DNA of 64,000 nt from Symbiodinium microadriaticum (lineage: Eukaryota; Sar; Dinophyceae; Suessiales; Symbiodiniaceae): contig LSRX01000511.1 in assembly GCA_001939145.1 (NCBI GenBank), positions 349,987 to 413,986 of the forward strand. Reading direction: 5' to 3'. Positions 32,136-41,999 of the stretch are shown here, one piece after another; within the stretch, counting starts at the first letter, position 1, and every line of letters begins with the position of its first letter. The notes beneath the pieces are model-generated. The model was not told where the DNA came from and did no database searches. It saw only the letters and a program-made list of their open reading frames with translations. A program made the position numbers and the translations under genes.

Positions 32136-32192
32136 CGAAAAGCTTCAGCAAGCAGCAGGCTTGGGAACATTCACAATCCTTGCAGGTCAAGG
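32136..32192. repeat. 5' repeat A1 of YR retrotransposon (57 bases)
   Basis: CGAAAAGCTTCAGCAAGCAG through GGTCAAGG is identical by eye to 24758-24814 and 25007-25063. The match stops abruptly on both sides, marking the 5' element end at about 32192. Confidence 0.85.
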
Positions 32193-33200
32193 TTACCTTC
32201 AGGCGACTCACAAGCACTTGAGCCCGCTCTCCGTCTGCGGTTGCCCTCAATGTGGAGGTGTGGCCGCCCTGTGCGTAGTCGTCCATGGCAACTCCCCCCC
32301 ATTGCCAGGTACATCCCCACCCCTCCAACGACGCTCGCGCTGTCCAAACACGGGGTGCACATGCAATCCATCTCATGCAATCGGATAGTGTTGTTGAGTT
32401 CTGCCGTGCTTCTCAACATGTCTAGAAGTAGCAGTATGCTGCTGCCAGTGCTGAGTAGCACGCAGCAAAGCTGTGAGGAGGGTCGTCTTCTTCCAGTCCT
32501 GGGAGAAGCGCAAAATTCAGTTGCAGCGGGCCGACATGGTCCTTTCCTCGCCCTTCCACATCTTGTAGAAGCGAGCCGAAGTGTAACCTGCAAGAACGAA
32601 TCCCCACTTTGTGGATCTCCGCATAGCCAAGTCTTTCAGAAGCTTCAAGTTGCTCTCTCGCTCACAACGGAGTCAACCTGCCAGTATACCAGCGAAGGTG
32701 AAAAGCAGCAACATCCCCTGCCAAGAGCTTGACGAGATGTGTTGACTGTAGACTTGCATCGACCGGTTTTACCGCACCCCACCTGGAGGATGGAGCCACG
32801 ATGAACAGGTGACAAGAAACCCACAGCTGAGAAGACCAGTGTCACGCAAGAACAAACCAGGAGCTGGACCTCGGACTCGGCAAAGGCAAGGCAACCCAAA
32901 GCAGGAGTCTCCAAGCGCTCGACGCCCGAGCCGACGGACACAGCTAGTGCCTCGATAACACACAACACTTAACTACAAAGCTCAGGCAGCTTTGCCGTGC
33001 CTTCGAGTGCGGCGGCTTTCTGAACACATCTCCATGAACCAGCTTCCAACCAGTCTCCTTGCGACGTAAACCCAGATGAGTATTCTTGCTGAACCTATGT
33101 CTGTAAAATCCTCGCCCTGGTCGTCGGCTTCCATGTCGTTGTATTTGGCAATGTCGCCTTACACTGACATGTGAGCCAGGCTCCCGTCAAACACGGCCTG
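32193..33200. other. Flank of the retroelement; no gene recognised
   Basis: Only short frames and no motif. This is the host flank on the 5' side of the element. Confidence 0.45.
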
Positions 33201-33239
33201 AAAGGCTAATAAATGCGGCCTCTTTTCGAAGGTATGTAC

Positions 33240-34290
33240 CTCACTAGAAATGCCACCCAGTGGCGATGAAGTGTCCGCAACAGTATCATGGCCACCATGC
33301 CAGAAAGGAAGAGAACCTGCGCAGAGTGCAAAGCGGATTCGATCCGTTCCGAAACACCCTCAACAATATCCGAGCAACTATCATCAGCGAGTTGATGATG
33401 GAGAACCTGCAGAATCAGTGCAACAGTCCACCACTTCAACAAGTGCGCAGACAAGGCTGTCATGCTAAGATGCACCAAGCGCCATACCACAAACCGTGAC
33501 AAACCCAGCTTCCCGGCAATCCGACATTTCTCAAGCTGAGGCGATGGCCAATGAATCTGACCCTCATGCATCTTCCTGTCATTGCCAAGATGGTACGTGC
33601 ACCGAAGACTGGCCCAGTAGCGCGACTAAGGCACAAGTAGCTGTCCCAGCGCGAGGCCCAACGAATTGGGCTCGGAATCCAAACCTTCAGACAGGAGTCT
33701 GCTGGTCAGGCCACCCTCGTAGAGGCATCGCAAAATCTCAGCTACGGGCAACGTCATAGCTGTAGATGACGCTAACCTCCTTTGTCAAGTCCTCATGTGC
33801 ATTCATGTGTCGAGATTTCATGTTGATGATGGTACTGGGCGAAGCAATGCAGACTTCTTGGCTCCCGATCTACCTGAGAGTTGCACGAAGCGTGGAACAG
33901 GATCATCCAAATCACCACAGGTCAGCTTACCATCTCCCCTGCCGAAGAGAACCGCTCGGCAAGACGAACAAAGACTGACGCCATGAGCCTCTTTTCTTGC
34001 TGCAGACTCAATGGAAATACCTGGGAAAAGAACATCCACTGCTGCCCATTAGCTTGACTACTAGCAGCAACTCCGGCAAGCCTCAAATCCAACGACCCTG
34101 CTGCCCTCAAACTCTTCAGAGTTGGAGTGGTAGTACAGCCTGGGACCATGCAACGTTTTCGCAATGGCTGAATGTTGCACGAAACAGCTCAGTGGCTGGG
34201 AGCGCCCCTTTTGCTGTCCCTTGAGTGTCTGGCCCGATCTGGACGTGGTTGTGGACGAAGTAGCTGGCGGTGAAATTTTAGCAGACACGC
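33240..34290 (-). CDS. Unknown multi-exon gene
   Basis: The clearest exon is 33931-34020 (30 codons, VFPLSLQQEKRLMASVFVRL then AERFSSAGEM). It follows a pyrimidine-rich TTTTCCCAG and ends at GTAAGC, so both splice signals are canonical. Upstream, about 34140-34270 reads VHNHVQIGPDTQGTAKGALP then ATELFRATFSHCENVAWSQ and ends at a GC donor. Downstream, 33741-33800 (AHEDLTKEVSVIYSYDVAR) and 33306-33408 (VLHHQLADDSCSDIVEGVSE then RIESALHSAQ) also look like exons. No domain recognised. Whether all four belong to one transcript is inference from strand and spacing. Confidence 0.42.
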
Positions 34291-34561
34291 ACAAACACCT
34301 GACACAGCCGTCCGCTGTCGGCCTACCATCGACCTTCAGCCCAACAGGAAAGCCGTTGGTGTACCTATGTCACACTGTCACACAATAAGTCAAGCGGCAC
34401 AACAATGATGCAAAATCAAAGGCACGACGTGGCGCCGGTGCTGGTCTTCTGGTATTTCATGGTCTCGGGTGGCAGAATATACATGCACAAATCTGGCCGC
34501 ATACTAACATACTGAGGTAGCAGCACCAGGTAAGTTGTCCACTAGCCAGTTCACCTGAAGG

Positions 34562-34970
34562 GAAACAAACGCTTAGCTAACGGCGTTAGCTAAAACTCCT
34601 GCTAAAGGTGCAGTGGCCCCTTGTTGGTCGTAGAGCAGACAGCACCCGGCCGGGCACACCCCCCGAAAACTCGGTGCCGGTGCAGGGGAGGGGGCGAGTG
34701 CCGGCCGATAGTCAGACGAAGTCTCCGATTAAAGACCTCAGGGAGGCGAGGGTGGGATTCGAACATGCGTGGTCGAGCCGGGATGCTGCCGGCCGGCCGC
34801 ATGCGTTTCTTCCTACGTGCATGAATGCTGAATGCACTTCACAACAAACGCTTAGCTAAAGGCGTGTTAGCCAAAATTCGCACTAAAGGAGCAGTGGCCA
34901 CTTTTTGGTCGTTAGCGCAGACAGCGCCCGGCCGGGCACACAGTCCGAAAACTCGGTGCCAGTATGTGCC
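34562..34970. repeat. Tandem duplication of a 125-base module
   Basis: AAACGCTTAGCTAA...GGCCGGGCACAC...CCGAAAACTCGGTGCC at about 34566-34690 recurs, about 80 percent alike by eye, at about 34847-34970. The first copy has a perfect 21-base palindrome at 34573-34593 (TTAGCTAACG, one centre base, CGTTAGCTAA). Confidence 0.75.
34742..34830 (-). repeat. tRNA-like (SINE-like) repeat, left copy
   Basis: On the minus strand it reads GCACGTAGGAAGAAACGC...GGCAGCATCCCGGCTCG...TGTTCGAATCCCACC. The last part matches a tRNA T-arm/B-box (GGTTCGANTCC) with one change. A related copy lies at 36183-36275. The A-box half is not convincing, so this is a tRNA-derived relic or a SINE head rather than a tRNA gene. 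Confidence 0.45.
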
Positions 34971-35311
34971 GCTGCTGGCCCCCAACAGGCGCCGGCACCT
35001 ACCAAATGGCAAGATCAAGCAGTCTCTCAGGCACCCCATGACACGCGAAGTCGAAGTTAACTTCCGCCTCGCCGAAGACCTAAAAAACCTCATCGACGGG
35101 TGCCCTCACCCGCGTCCAGCCCTCAACCAGTCGTCGCCCCCACACGGCATCCGAAACATTCGCCGCCGCGGGGACCCGATAGAACTCGGGGCGAAGTCCC
35201 CGAAAGCGAAGGGCACGGGAGTGCCCCGCAATTCCGCCCCTGGCTGATGGAGCGGCCACCGACGGCGGGGGCACCGTCGAGGAACACGCCGCAGATCCCG
35301 ACGCCCTGTTC

Positions 35312-36165
35312 TCATCTGTTCTCCGCATCCTGGAAGAACTCCCAGGCACTGGCAGTGCCGAATAGGAAGAACCAGCGCCAAAGGCGCAGCTCAGATGGGG
35401 AACGGCCTTGACGCCTCATCGGCGAACTGTTGCGTCGGGCGCGGCCTTGGCGAAGGGACCATGTCCGGGACGTCCGGCGCCTGCGCGGACAAGGCCTTCT
35501 CGACCAAGTGACCACAAGGGAAATGCCCTCATCCTTGCATGGGGACAGGCACCAGCGCCGCCGCCGCCCGAATGGCGAGCAGGTCGTCGGCGGAGCCCGG
35601 TCGCCGCCTCTTTGGCGTCCCAGTACGCCCGCGCCTCCGCTGACGACGGGCGGCCTTAGCCCCTCCAGGCGAAGATGCCGATAGGCCCAGGCGCTGCTGT
35701 AGCCAATCTCGACGACGAGGACGCCAACAAGGATGTAGCCTGGCGCGGCGGCGCCAAAGATGTCGGCGTAGTGAATGCCAACCCGACGAGCGACATCCAC
35801 CAATAGCTGTGCCTCTGCCGCCCCATGCGCCACGGAGAGACGGCTTCTATCCTCGCCCTGATGAAGGCAGCGGTGAGCACCTCCACCGACGCCCCGCCAA
35901 TGAAGGTGCGAATGAGGATCTCGCCGTCAGTTTGGACGCGACGCCAGGCGTTGGCAAAGACGGCGATCTCCGCTAACCAGCAGCCGTGTCGCCCGACATG
36001 GGCTCCACGGCGATCTCGTCATCGCCCGACATGGGCGCTTCCTCCACCGGCGAGAGGTAATCGGCGGAGACGGCGAAGAAGAGCCGCCCGCCACCTCCAA
36101 GCCAGCCGCCTCGGCGAAGTCGGCCCAGGCGACGTAGGAATCGGCACCGGAGGATGCCATGATGT
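35312..36165 (-). pseudogene. Broken GC-rich ORF, unknown family
   Basis: Minus-strand text starts MASSGADSYVAWADFAEAAG at 36160 and continues through frame changes: APMSGDDEIAVEPMSGD, AEIAVFANAWRRVQTDGEIL, ASVEVLTAAFIRARIEAVSP, then MAHGAAEAQLLVDVARRVGI and PGYILVGVLVVEIGYSSAWA. The pieces are ordinary protein in one direction and need at least three frame corrections. The block is more G+C-rich than its surroundings and is bounded by the tRNA-like repeats (34742-34830 and 36183-36275), which suggests a transposed unit. No family was recognised. Confidence 0.42.
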
Positions 36166-36182
36166 CAAGGCGGGGCGAAAGG

Positions 36183-36275
36183 AAATGGGGAGATTCGACA
36201 ATGTGCGGTCGAGCCGGGATGCTGCCGGCCGACCACTGCGTTTGTTCCTACGTGCATGAATGCACGACGCAGAAA
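36183..36275 (-). repeat. tRNA-like (SINE-like) repeat, right copy
   Basis: GGTCGAGCCGGGATGCTGCC and GTTCCTACGTGCATGAATGC match the left copy at 34742-34830 in the same orientation. The B-box is more decayed here (TTGTCGAATCTCC). Confidence 0.5.
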
Positions 36276-36379
36276 CGTGCTTGGCTTGTAATAAACTGAC
36301 AGCCAAAAGCGACATGTGGCGGGTCTAGCCTGGTATTCATGATCGATCATGCGCTTGAATGAGCTTTTCTCCTGTCAGT

Positions 36380-36680
36380 TTTCTGCCATGCATCAACTTG
36401 TCGTGCAAGCATGACTGACATGAGTATGTTCAAGGCTTGGTTACCCTCCTCTTCGCCCAGCATCTTTTCACAAAGCATGGCACACGAGACGTTGACCTTC
36501 ATCCTGCATCCAGTGCAGAGGCATTGTGTCGGACATAGAGAGATCTTCATAAAGGGCTAGCTGTGTGAGATCCCTGAGGTGGGACGCCCCGGACATCAGT
36601 GCCCACCTCACATCATAGAGTGAGTTCTCAATCGAATCACCGAGCAGGATTTCGCCCAAATTCTCGGCGGCCACATGGAT
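36380..36680 (-). CDS. Two candidate exons, unknown protein
   Basis: A helical segment AAENLGEILLGDSIENSLYD (36674 downward) is followed, in another frame after a GATGCAG acceptor at about 36512, by KVNVSCAMLCEKMLGEEEGN then QALNILMSVMLARQVDAWQK. The first may end at the GTGGGC after SLYDVR. Both are amphipathic and look like real protein; no family recognised. Confidence 0.35.
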
Positions 36681-37914
36681 TTCCTTTCAGGGACCGCATT
36701 TCCGTGCTGCTTCATGCTGTCCTAAGGCTGGGAACTGCGGCCTTGGGAACACAGTACGGAAGCACCTCATCATGTCAAGTCACCTTGCTTCCCTGGTTCG
36801 AGAAACTCGGACACACCACACAATAAGCTGGCCACGTAGTATCTGTACGGGAGCTGGGTCTTGACCTCGCTCTCACATAAGTTCGCAACATGTTATAACT
36901 GAACCCGCGGCAAATCTTCGCAGTCGCTCAGTCCTGGACCGACGTCAGCTTGTTTACTTTGAGATCTACGCGATCCCCCTGGGCTTGGACAATATGCTCA
37001 TGATAGGATCCCATGCACCAAAAAGAGCTTCAACTTCGTAGAGGCTCGTGCCCGATGCAGCGAAAACTGTCTATGGTCAAAGTCTAAGAAGATCAACGAA
37101 ATAGTCAGAGACGCAAAAACGGCTCAATTCCCCGAAAGCTACGGATGGCTTGCCATTATTTACCATTATTACCCTTGCTACTGTTACTCCTGCATACTCC
37201 TGCGACTGCTGATTACTACCCGCCAGAAAAACCCAAATCAACACAGGCCAGGTTTGCTATTGCGACCCACGCCATACCGAAGCTTCAAAAAAATCCGCGG
37301 AGAAACATGTTGAAGGCGCGATCACAAAGAGGAAAATACGTTCAGCTCCGTGCTTCTGAGACACATCCAAGTATTCCGTGGGAGCCACTCCAGGTAGGTA
37401 GAAGCCTTGCGCCTCTGCAGCTCTTTGAAACCTACCGCCCTGCCGTACTGTCCCCATGCAGGCAGACACAGACTGACTGTCCTGTAGTGCAACTGACAGA
37501 AGGAGCCACCGAGCCATTGCTCAGGTTTCTGACTTCCTGGGTCTCATCAATTGTCTCATCTGGTGTGCTGGGCTTTGGAACCAAACACCGACAGTCAAAC
37601 GCATTTAAGGATATTCAAGGCTTCTAGACTTCATCTGGGAATCAGATAGCCCCAATTTAACAACCTCCTCCTAATCAGTATGACCATCTAGTACATACAA
37701 GCATGTCTGGGGAAGGCTGAAATCTCTTGATCAATCTTCTTCTCGTACGCACAAGCACCGTGAGATATGAAAACTGCTTCTCTGGTTCGCTTCATGCTTC
37801 ATCTGGAATGAAAAACGTCTACGAAGCACAAGGCCGTTTTCCTGATGCGGCGTGACAAACAATCTTCATTGAAGAGTAATCGAAAAAATTCCACCGGCAT
37901 TTTCCAGTGATATA

Positions 37915-38196
37915 TCATCTCGAGGTAAACATGTCAAAGACAATGTCTAGATTCGACAGAAACGTCGCGTCACAGAAGCAGCTGAGTGCTCTGACACCAT
38001 AGGGAATTTGATGAAGCTGGCTTCTTGATTCGTTGCCCCCGGAGTATGCATCCACTACGTTGATAGGGCAACCGGTACAGCCAGCCCCGTTTCCAAAGAA
38101 TTCAAAATGAGCCCGGGCAACACCTGGCTCTACCAGTTTCCTACATTCGCAAATCGCTGCCGCCAGAAGCGAAAGGTCCTCACGGACTGGTACCAC
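37915..38196 (-). CDS. Candidate terminal exon, unknown protein
   Basis: A 93-codon minus-strand frame (VREDLSLLAAAICECRKLVE ... GAGCTGCPINVVDAYSGGNE ... SNLDIVFDMFTSR) with balanced composition and Cys-rich middle. The plus-strand alternative is much less protein-like. No family recognised. From 36.7 to 37.9 kb I see only short frames and a low-complexity hydrophobic ORF at 37145 that I reject. Confidence 0.3.
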   Translation of the reverse strand: MVPVREDLSLLAAAICECRKLVEPGVARAHFEFFGNGAGCTGCPINVVDAYSGGNESRSQLHQIPYGVRALSCFCDATFLSNLDIVFDMFTSR

Positions 38197-38199
38197 TCA

Positions 38200-40020
38200 T
38201 CCACAGTCTACAAGCTCACTTTCCTCTTCTGGCCTTCCACCGTACATTATCCAAGGTTGGGAACCAAGATAGGTGAAACCGGGTCTTAGTGTGTGTTGCT
38301 TGGTGCTTCTGAGACTTTTGCTCGCACACAAATGCCCGAGGGTCCTTTGCACTGTCCTCGACAAAACACAAAGCACAGCCACTAGCTACAGGTGACCGGT
38401 ACCGAATCCAGCAGCCCAGAACAAAGGGTCAACCATACTGGAACAGTCACGCAGGTGTTCAGTTCAAAGGCAGTCCTAATGCTGAAAATGTGGCACTGGG
38501 GCCCCAAGGGTCTGCGACACCGCGACACTCTTGAACAGCTCAGGCATTGCTAGACATCAAATAATGTTCGCTGTCTTGGGGATCGCCCAAGTATGCCTCC
38601 TCCCAGAGCGTCATCTTAGAACCGGTTTCTGGAGGAAAGCGGTGAAACTGAGCTTGTTAGCTTCGGCTGGAGTCAACAAGGTCAGCGTTTGCTGCCCCTG
38701 GCCGCATCATTCTCACCTGGCACGGTGCATGTCACGGTGCCTGGCCCCTCTTAGTGGACTCGGACAGGTGCTAGCCTCGCAAAATAGCTCAGGGCTGGAT
38801 GTCTCTACCAAGAAGTTGAATGAAAGCCAGAGACGCACCAATGATGACAGATTCAGAACTTCTCCTGTGTGCTCTTTGGCCTCTCAAGAAGCTGTGGGAT
38901 CGCTCTAACTAGCAGTTCGGCCCGAACTCTGCAGCCTTGGGAGTTATGACGCCCAAGCGCATCATCGCAACCTTATATAACGTGAAAAGATCGTAACCGC
39001 ATCGGCTTTTTGGCATCTGGTGGCCTGCCTTTGCTTTCTTTCTTGCTTTCAACTCGCCTTATGGGCAAGCAACTTTCGGGCAAAACCACTTTGCACCCGC
39101 GAACTCCGCTGCCGTCCTTCCGGGCACAGATGGCAATAGCTGCAGTTCTCCTGGATGCGCGGACGTAGGATGTGGAGACTCGCGCAAGCATCCCCGCTAA
39201 CAGAAGCACTTGCCTTGTTTTGGCAGCTGCCAGGCTTCCAGTACCATCTCAGCCAAATTATACTCTGGCAGTTGTGAGGCTGTGATTGCGAACTTCCCTC
39301 AATCTGCATCAGTGCTGGCAAGCAAGCAGCAAGAGTGTTTTGCGCTTCATTCTCTGAGCAGAGGACGCGCATGGACGGCATGCACCTTGCAAGAAACGCA
39401 CTTGACAGTCAAGGTGCACTGCGATGCTGACAATTGCACCTGTTCCATGCAGGGCTGAACCCTGGCTGATGTAGTCCGGAGGAGTCGCCGCAAGGGCAAC
39501 CTGCTGAACAGTCGAAAACTGGGTTCATCAGTCTCAGACACAAGAAATCTGGCTGCCATTTGCTATCAAGTGGAACTGGATGCTTTGCTGGTTGCAACCA
39601 CGTAAATCCCACGTTCTTGCCTACAGGCTCCGAACTCTTTGCGAACCCAGCACGGAAAAACCATCGGAAGGCGTCAAGGCCCTCATAGACCATGATTCTA
39701 CATGGATCGCCTCAAACTGCTCATCTGCGTAGGGTGAGTCCATCCTCGCAGACCGAAAACTTTCACAAGTTCCCAGAGATGAAGAGTCGAGATAAGTACA
39801 GCCCAGCGAGGACCAGGCTTGGGTGAGAACCAGGGCTCCCAAGAGTCAGTCATCGGGGAGTTCCAGACCTGAGGGATGAACCAGAAAAAAAATCACAGCA
39901 TGCAGTCCTGACTCTGAGAGAACGATTCCCCTGTCTTGCAGCCAGCGACATCAGGAAACCATTCAGCACCCGGTGCGAAATTGAAAATCCAGTCCTCTCA
40001 GCACGTCTGACCCTGACAAG
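38200..40020. other. No gene recognised
   Basis: Short frames on both strands without motif; probably intron or intergenic sequence. Confidence 0.4.
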
Positions 40021-40023
40021 CAG

Positions 40024-40194
40024 TCATGAAACATGCCCCAAAGGTTCCTGTGGTGGCTCCGGCAAGCTGTCCGCCGGAGTTGGAGACTGCTCTCGTGGCT
40101 CCTCCAACTCCTCGTCCTCTTCGTCATACCTCTCCGCATACTTGCACAAGTAACGTTTGAGGACAAGACATGTCGTGCATGCGCACTGCGCCAT
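40024..40194 (-). CDS. Small acidic ORF or terminal exon
   Basis: A 56-codon frame starting MAQCACTTCLVLKRYLCKYA and followed by an acidic stretch (YDEEDEELEEPREQ) and a Pro-rich end (TPADSLPEPPQEPLGHVS) before a stop. A Cys-rich start with an acidic, Pro-rich tail is unlikely to arise by chance in this sequence. It may be a free-standing small protein or the last exon of a larger gene. Function unknown. Confidence 0.35.
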   Translation of the reverse strand: MAQCACTTCLVLKRYLCKYAERYDEEDEELEEPREQSPTPADSLPEPPQEPLGHVS

Positions 40195-41344
40195 TTGCAA
40201 GAAGGAATGGTCAAGGCCTCGAAGGGATGTTTAAGCAGGACGTTGAAGCTGTGTTGTCAGAGTTACTCGGGCAGTATGCACTGGGTGTAAGACGAAGCTT
40301 CACTGGTAGTTCCAAGTCGACGGGCTCAGCCATCATTGAAAGTGCACCGACGCATCAAAATGTCTGCAAACACACCACTCTAACCCGCATCAGCATGAGG
40401 ACGGAGCTGTGGTTGGCGAGAGCGTTGGGCTTCCACCAACTTTGGCTTCTGGCGACGATGCGTACGCCTCGGCACAACGGCAAGACCTGTGAATACAACA
40501 CAAAGTCCAGTGAAACTTTCTTGCGCTGGATGGAGTGAGCCTGAGTGACTGGCTTCAACTTTGACGGGCTCGCCACCCAGCACCTCCATACTTTCTGGGC
40601 TTTGGCCTGCCTTCAATGTCCCAGCACAAACAGCGAGCAGACTCAAATGAATGTCGGAAGCTTTCAAAACAAGACGATGAAGACACCAGCTTTCGACAAC
40701 TATCTTTTGCTGATGCTTCCCGCTGGAGGCCAGGAAAGGTATCGTCCAGTTCATGCTAGTTTTGCGGGTGCTCATGAGAACTTTTGTTTGTTGCGACGCT
40801 GTGACGGTGTGCTGATGAGGTTGGTTCAGCTCAGCTTGGTTTGTGCATTGCTGCATCGGCCCGCTTGGGTCAAGCCGATTCGACGTCCTTTTATCCGGCA
40901 GCAAGTCTGGTCACCACTAGCCACCACGACACAGACTCTATAGATCGCCCGTACAAGTAGGCTGTGCTGACTGACTTGTTAATTCATGATATGCATCATT
41001 CAAACAACGACACTTGTTCTACTTGGCCACACATCTCTCTGGCATCTGTTTATGATGTATGATCCGGTACATGACTCTTCAAGTTTTCAGGAGCGAAGCA
41101 TCCAACGGGCAAACTTGTGGCTGCATGTCGTACGTTCACGGCTGCAGTTCAATTTCGCTCAGATCTTTTGTTCGATGCCACTCACCCCCCTTACGAAGCA
41201 AAGTGTCATATTTGCAGCGAGGGCGGCGAACGTCCATGAGGGCGCAAAGCGTTCAAGTGTCACATGGACACTTTCTCGCTCATGGGTTATGAGGGGTCAA
41301 TTCTTGCATGGGGTGGGGGAGCTCTGCCAACCGAAGCTCTCTCC

Positions 41345-41985
41345 TACACCGCAGGAAAACGTACCTGCTGTTGCTTGCTCATGGATCCTGGCGGGATAGC
41401 TTGGGGAGCCTGAAATCATTTTCAGCTTCATCTCATTTCGTGCTACATGATTTCCTGGTGTCTGAAACTTTACCCCATACGGATCACCTCACCCAGTTTT
41501 GTATGCCATTCCTTATGTCTGGACTTGGCTAAAGTATGCATTTTTCGTTTTCATCATCATTATCAACATCATCTTGATTCATGTTGCCAACCACGAGTGC
41601 AATCATCCTGAGCGAGTGAGTGACTGCGTGACTGAGTGACTGAGTGAAAGAGTGAAAGAGTGAGTGAGTGAGTGAGTGAGTGAGTGAGTGAGCGAGCGAG
41701 TGGGTGAGCGTGAACGCCTCGACATGGCGACCGCTCTGCCTTGCTCTTTCCTGAAGCCGTTCTTTGTGCAAGGGGACAGAGGGAGTGCGGAGGGGCTCTG
41801 TCCAACGCACTCCAGGAAAACGTACCTGCAGGCATCCGCCTGGGTCCCAGCGAGGGCAGCTTGGTGATGCTCCTTACTCCTTTCATCTCATTTGGTGTGC
41901 CATTCCTTGAGTCTGGCACACCAGGGCAGAACCCTACCCCAACGGATCACTAATTTTAGCATGCCATTCCTGGTGACTGGCATGC
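41345..41985. repeat. Diverged duplication with TGAG microsatellite between copies
   Basis: CAGGAAAACGTACCTGC at about 41352 recurs at about 41813. Further shared phrases follow in order (TTCATCTCATTT, ACGGATCAC, ATGCCATTCCT). A (TGAG)n array at 41627-41707 separates them. Confidence 0.65.
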
Positions 41986-41999
41986 TTACTCACCAAAAA

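Larger units (their letters stand above)
24731..32192 (-). mobile_element. YR retrotransposon with split direct repeats (PAT/Ngaro/DIRS-like)
   Basis: On the minus strand, from 32192 to 24731: a 57-base repeat A1 (32192-32136), a leader, ORF1, gag, pol (RT, RNase H with an inserted domain), a tyrosine recombinase whose stop at 25230 lies 7 bases from the next repeat, then B1 (25222-25064), A2 (25063-25007), a short spacer, B2 (24973-24815) and a third A copy (24814-24758). A1 equals A2, and the B copies equal each other, as far as I can read. The order A1-ORFs-B1-A2-B2 is the split-direct-repeat layout of PAT/kangaroo/Ngaro-type tyrosine-recombinase retroelements, which insert as circles without target duplication. 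Intact frames and identical repeats suggest a young copy. The N at 24730 marks an uncertain assembly junction at the 3' side. Confidence 0.75.

Noticed and set aside
34742-34830. Functional tRNA gene
   Set aside because: Only the T-arm/B-box is convincing; no complete cloverleaf or A-box could be drawn, so it was listed as a tRNA-like repeat.
37145-37627. Plus-strand ORF with signal-peptide-like start (MACHYLPLLPLLLLLLHT)
   Set aside because: The hydrophobic start comes from an ATTACC/TTGCTACT low-complexity stretch, and the rest has no protein-like pattern.
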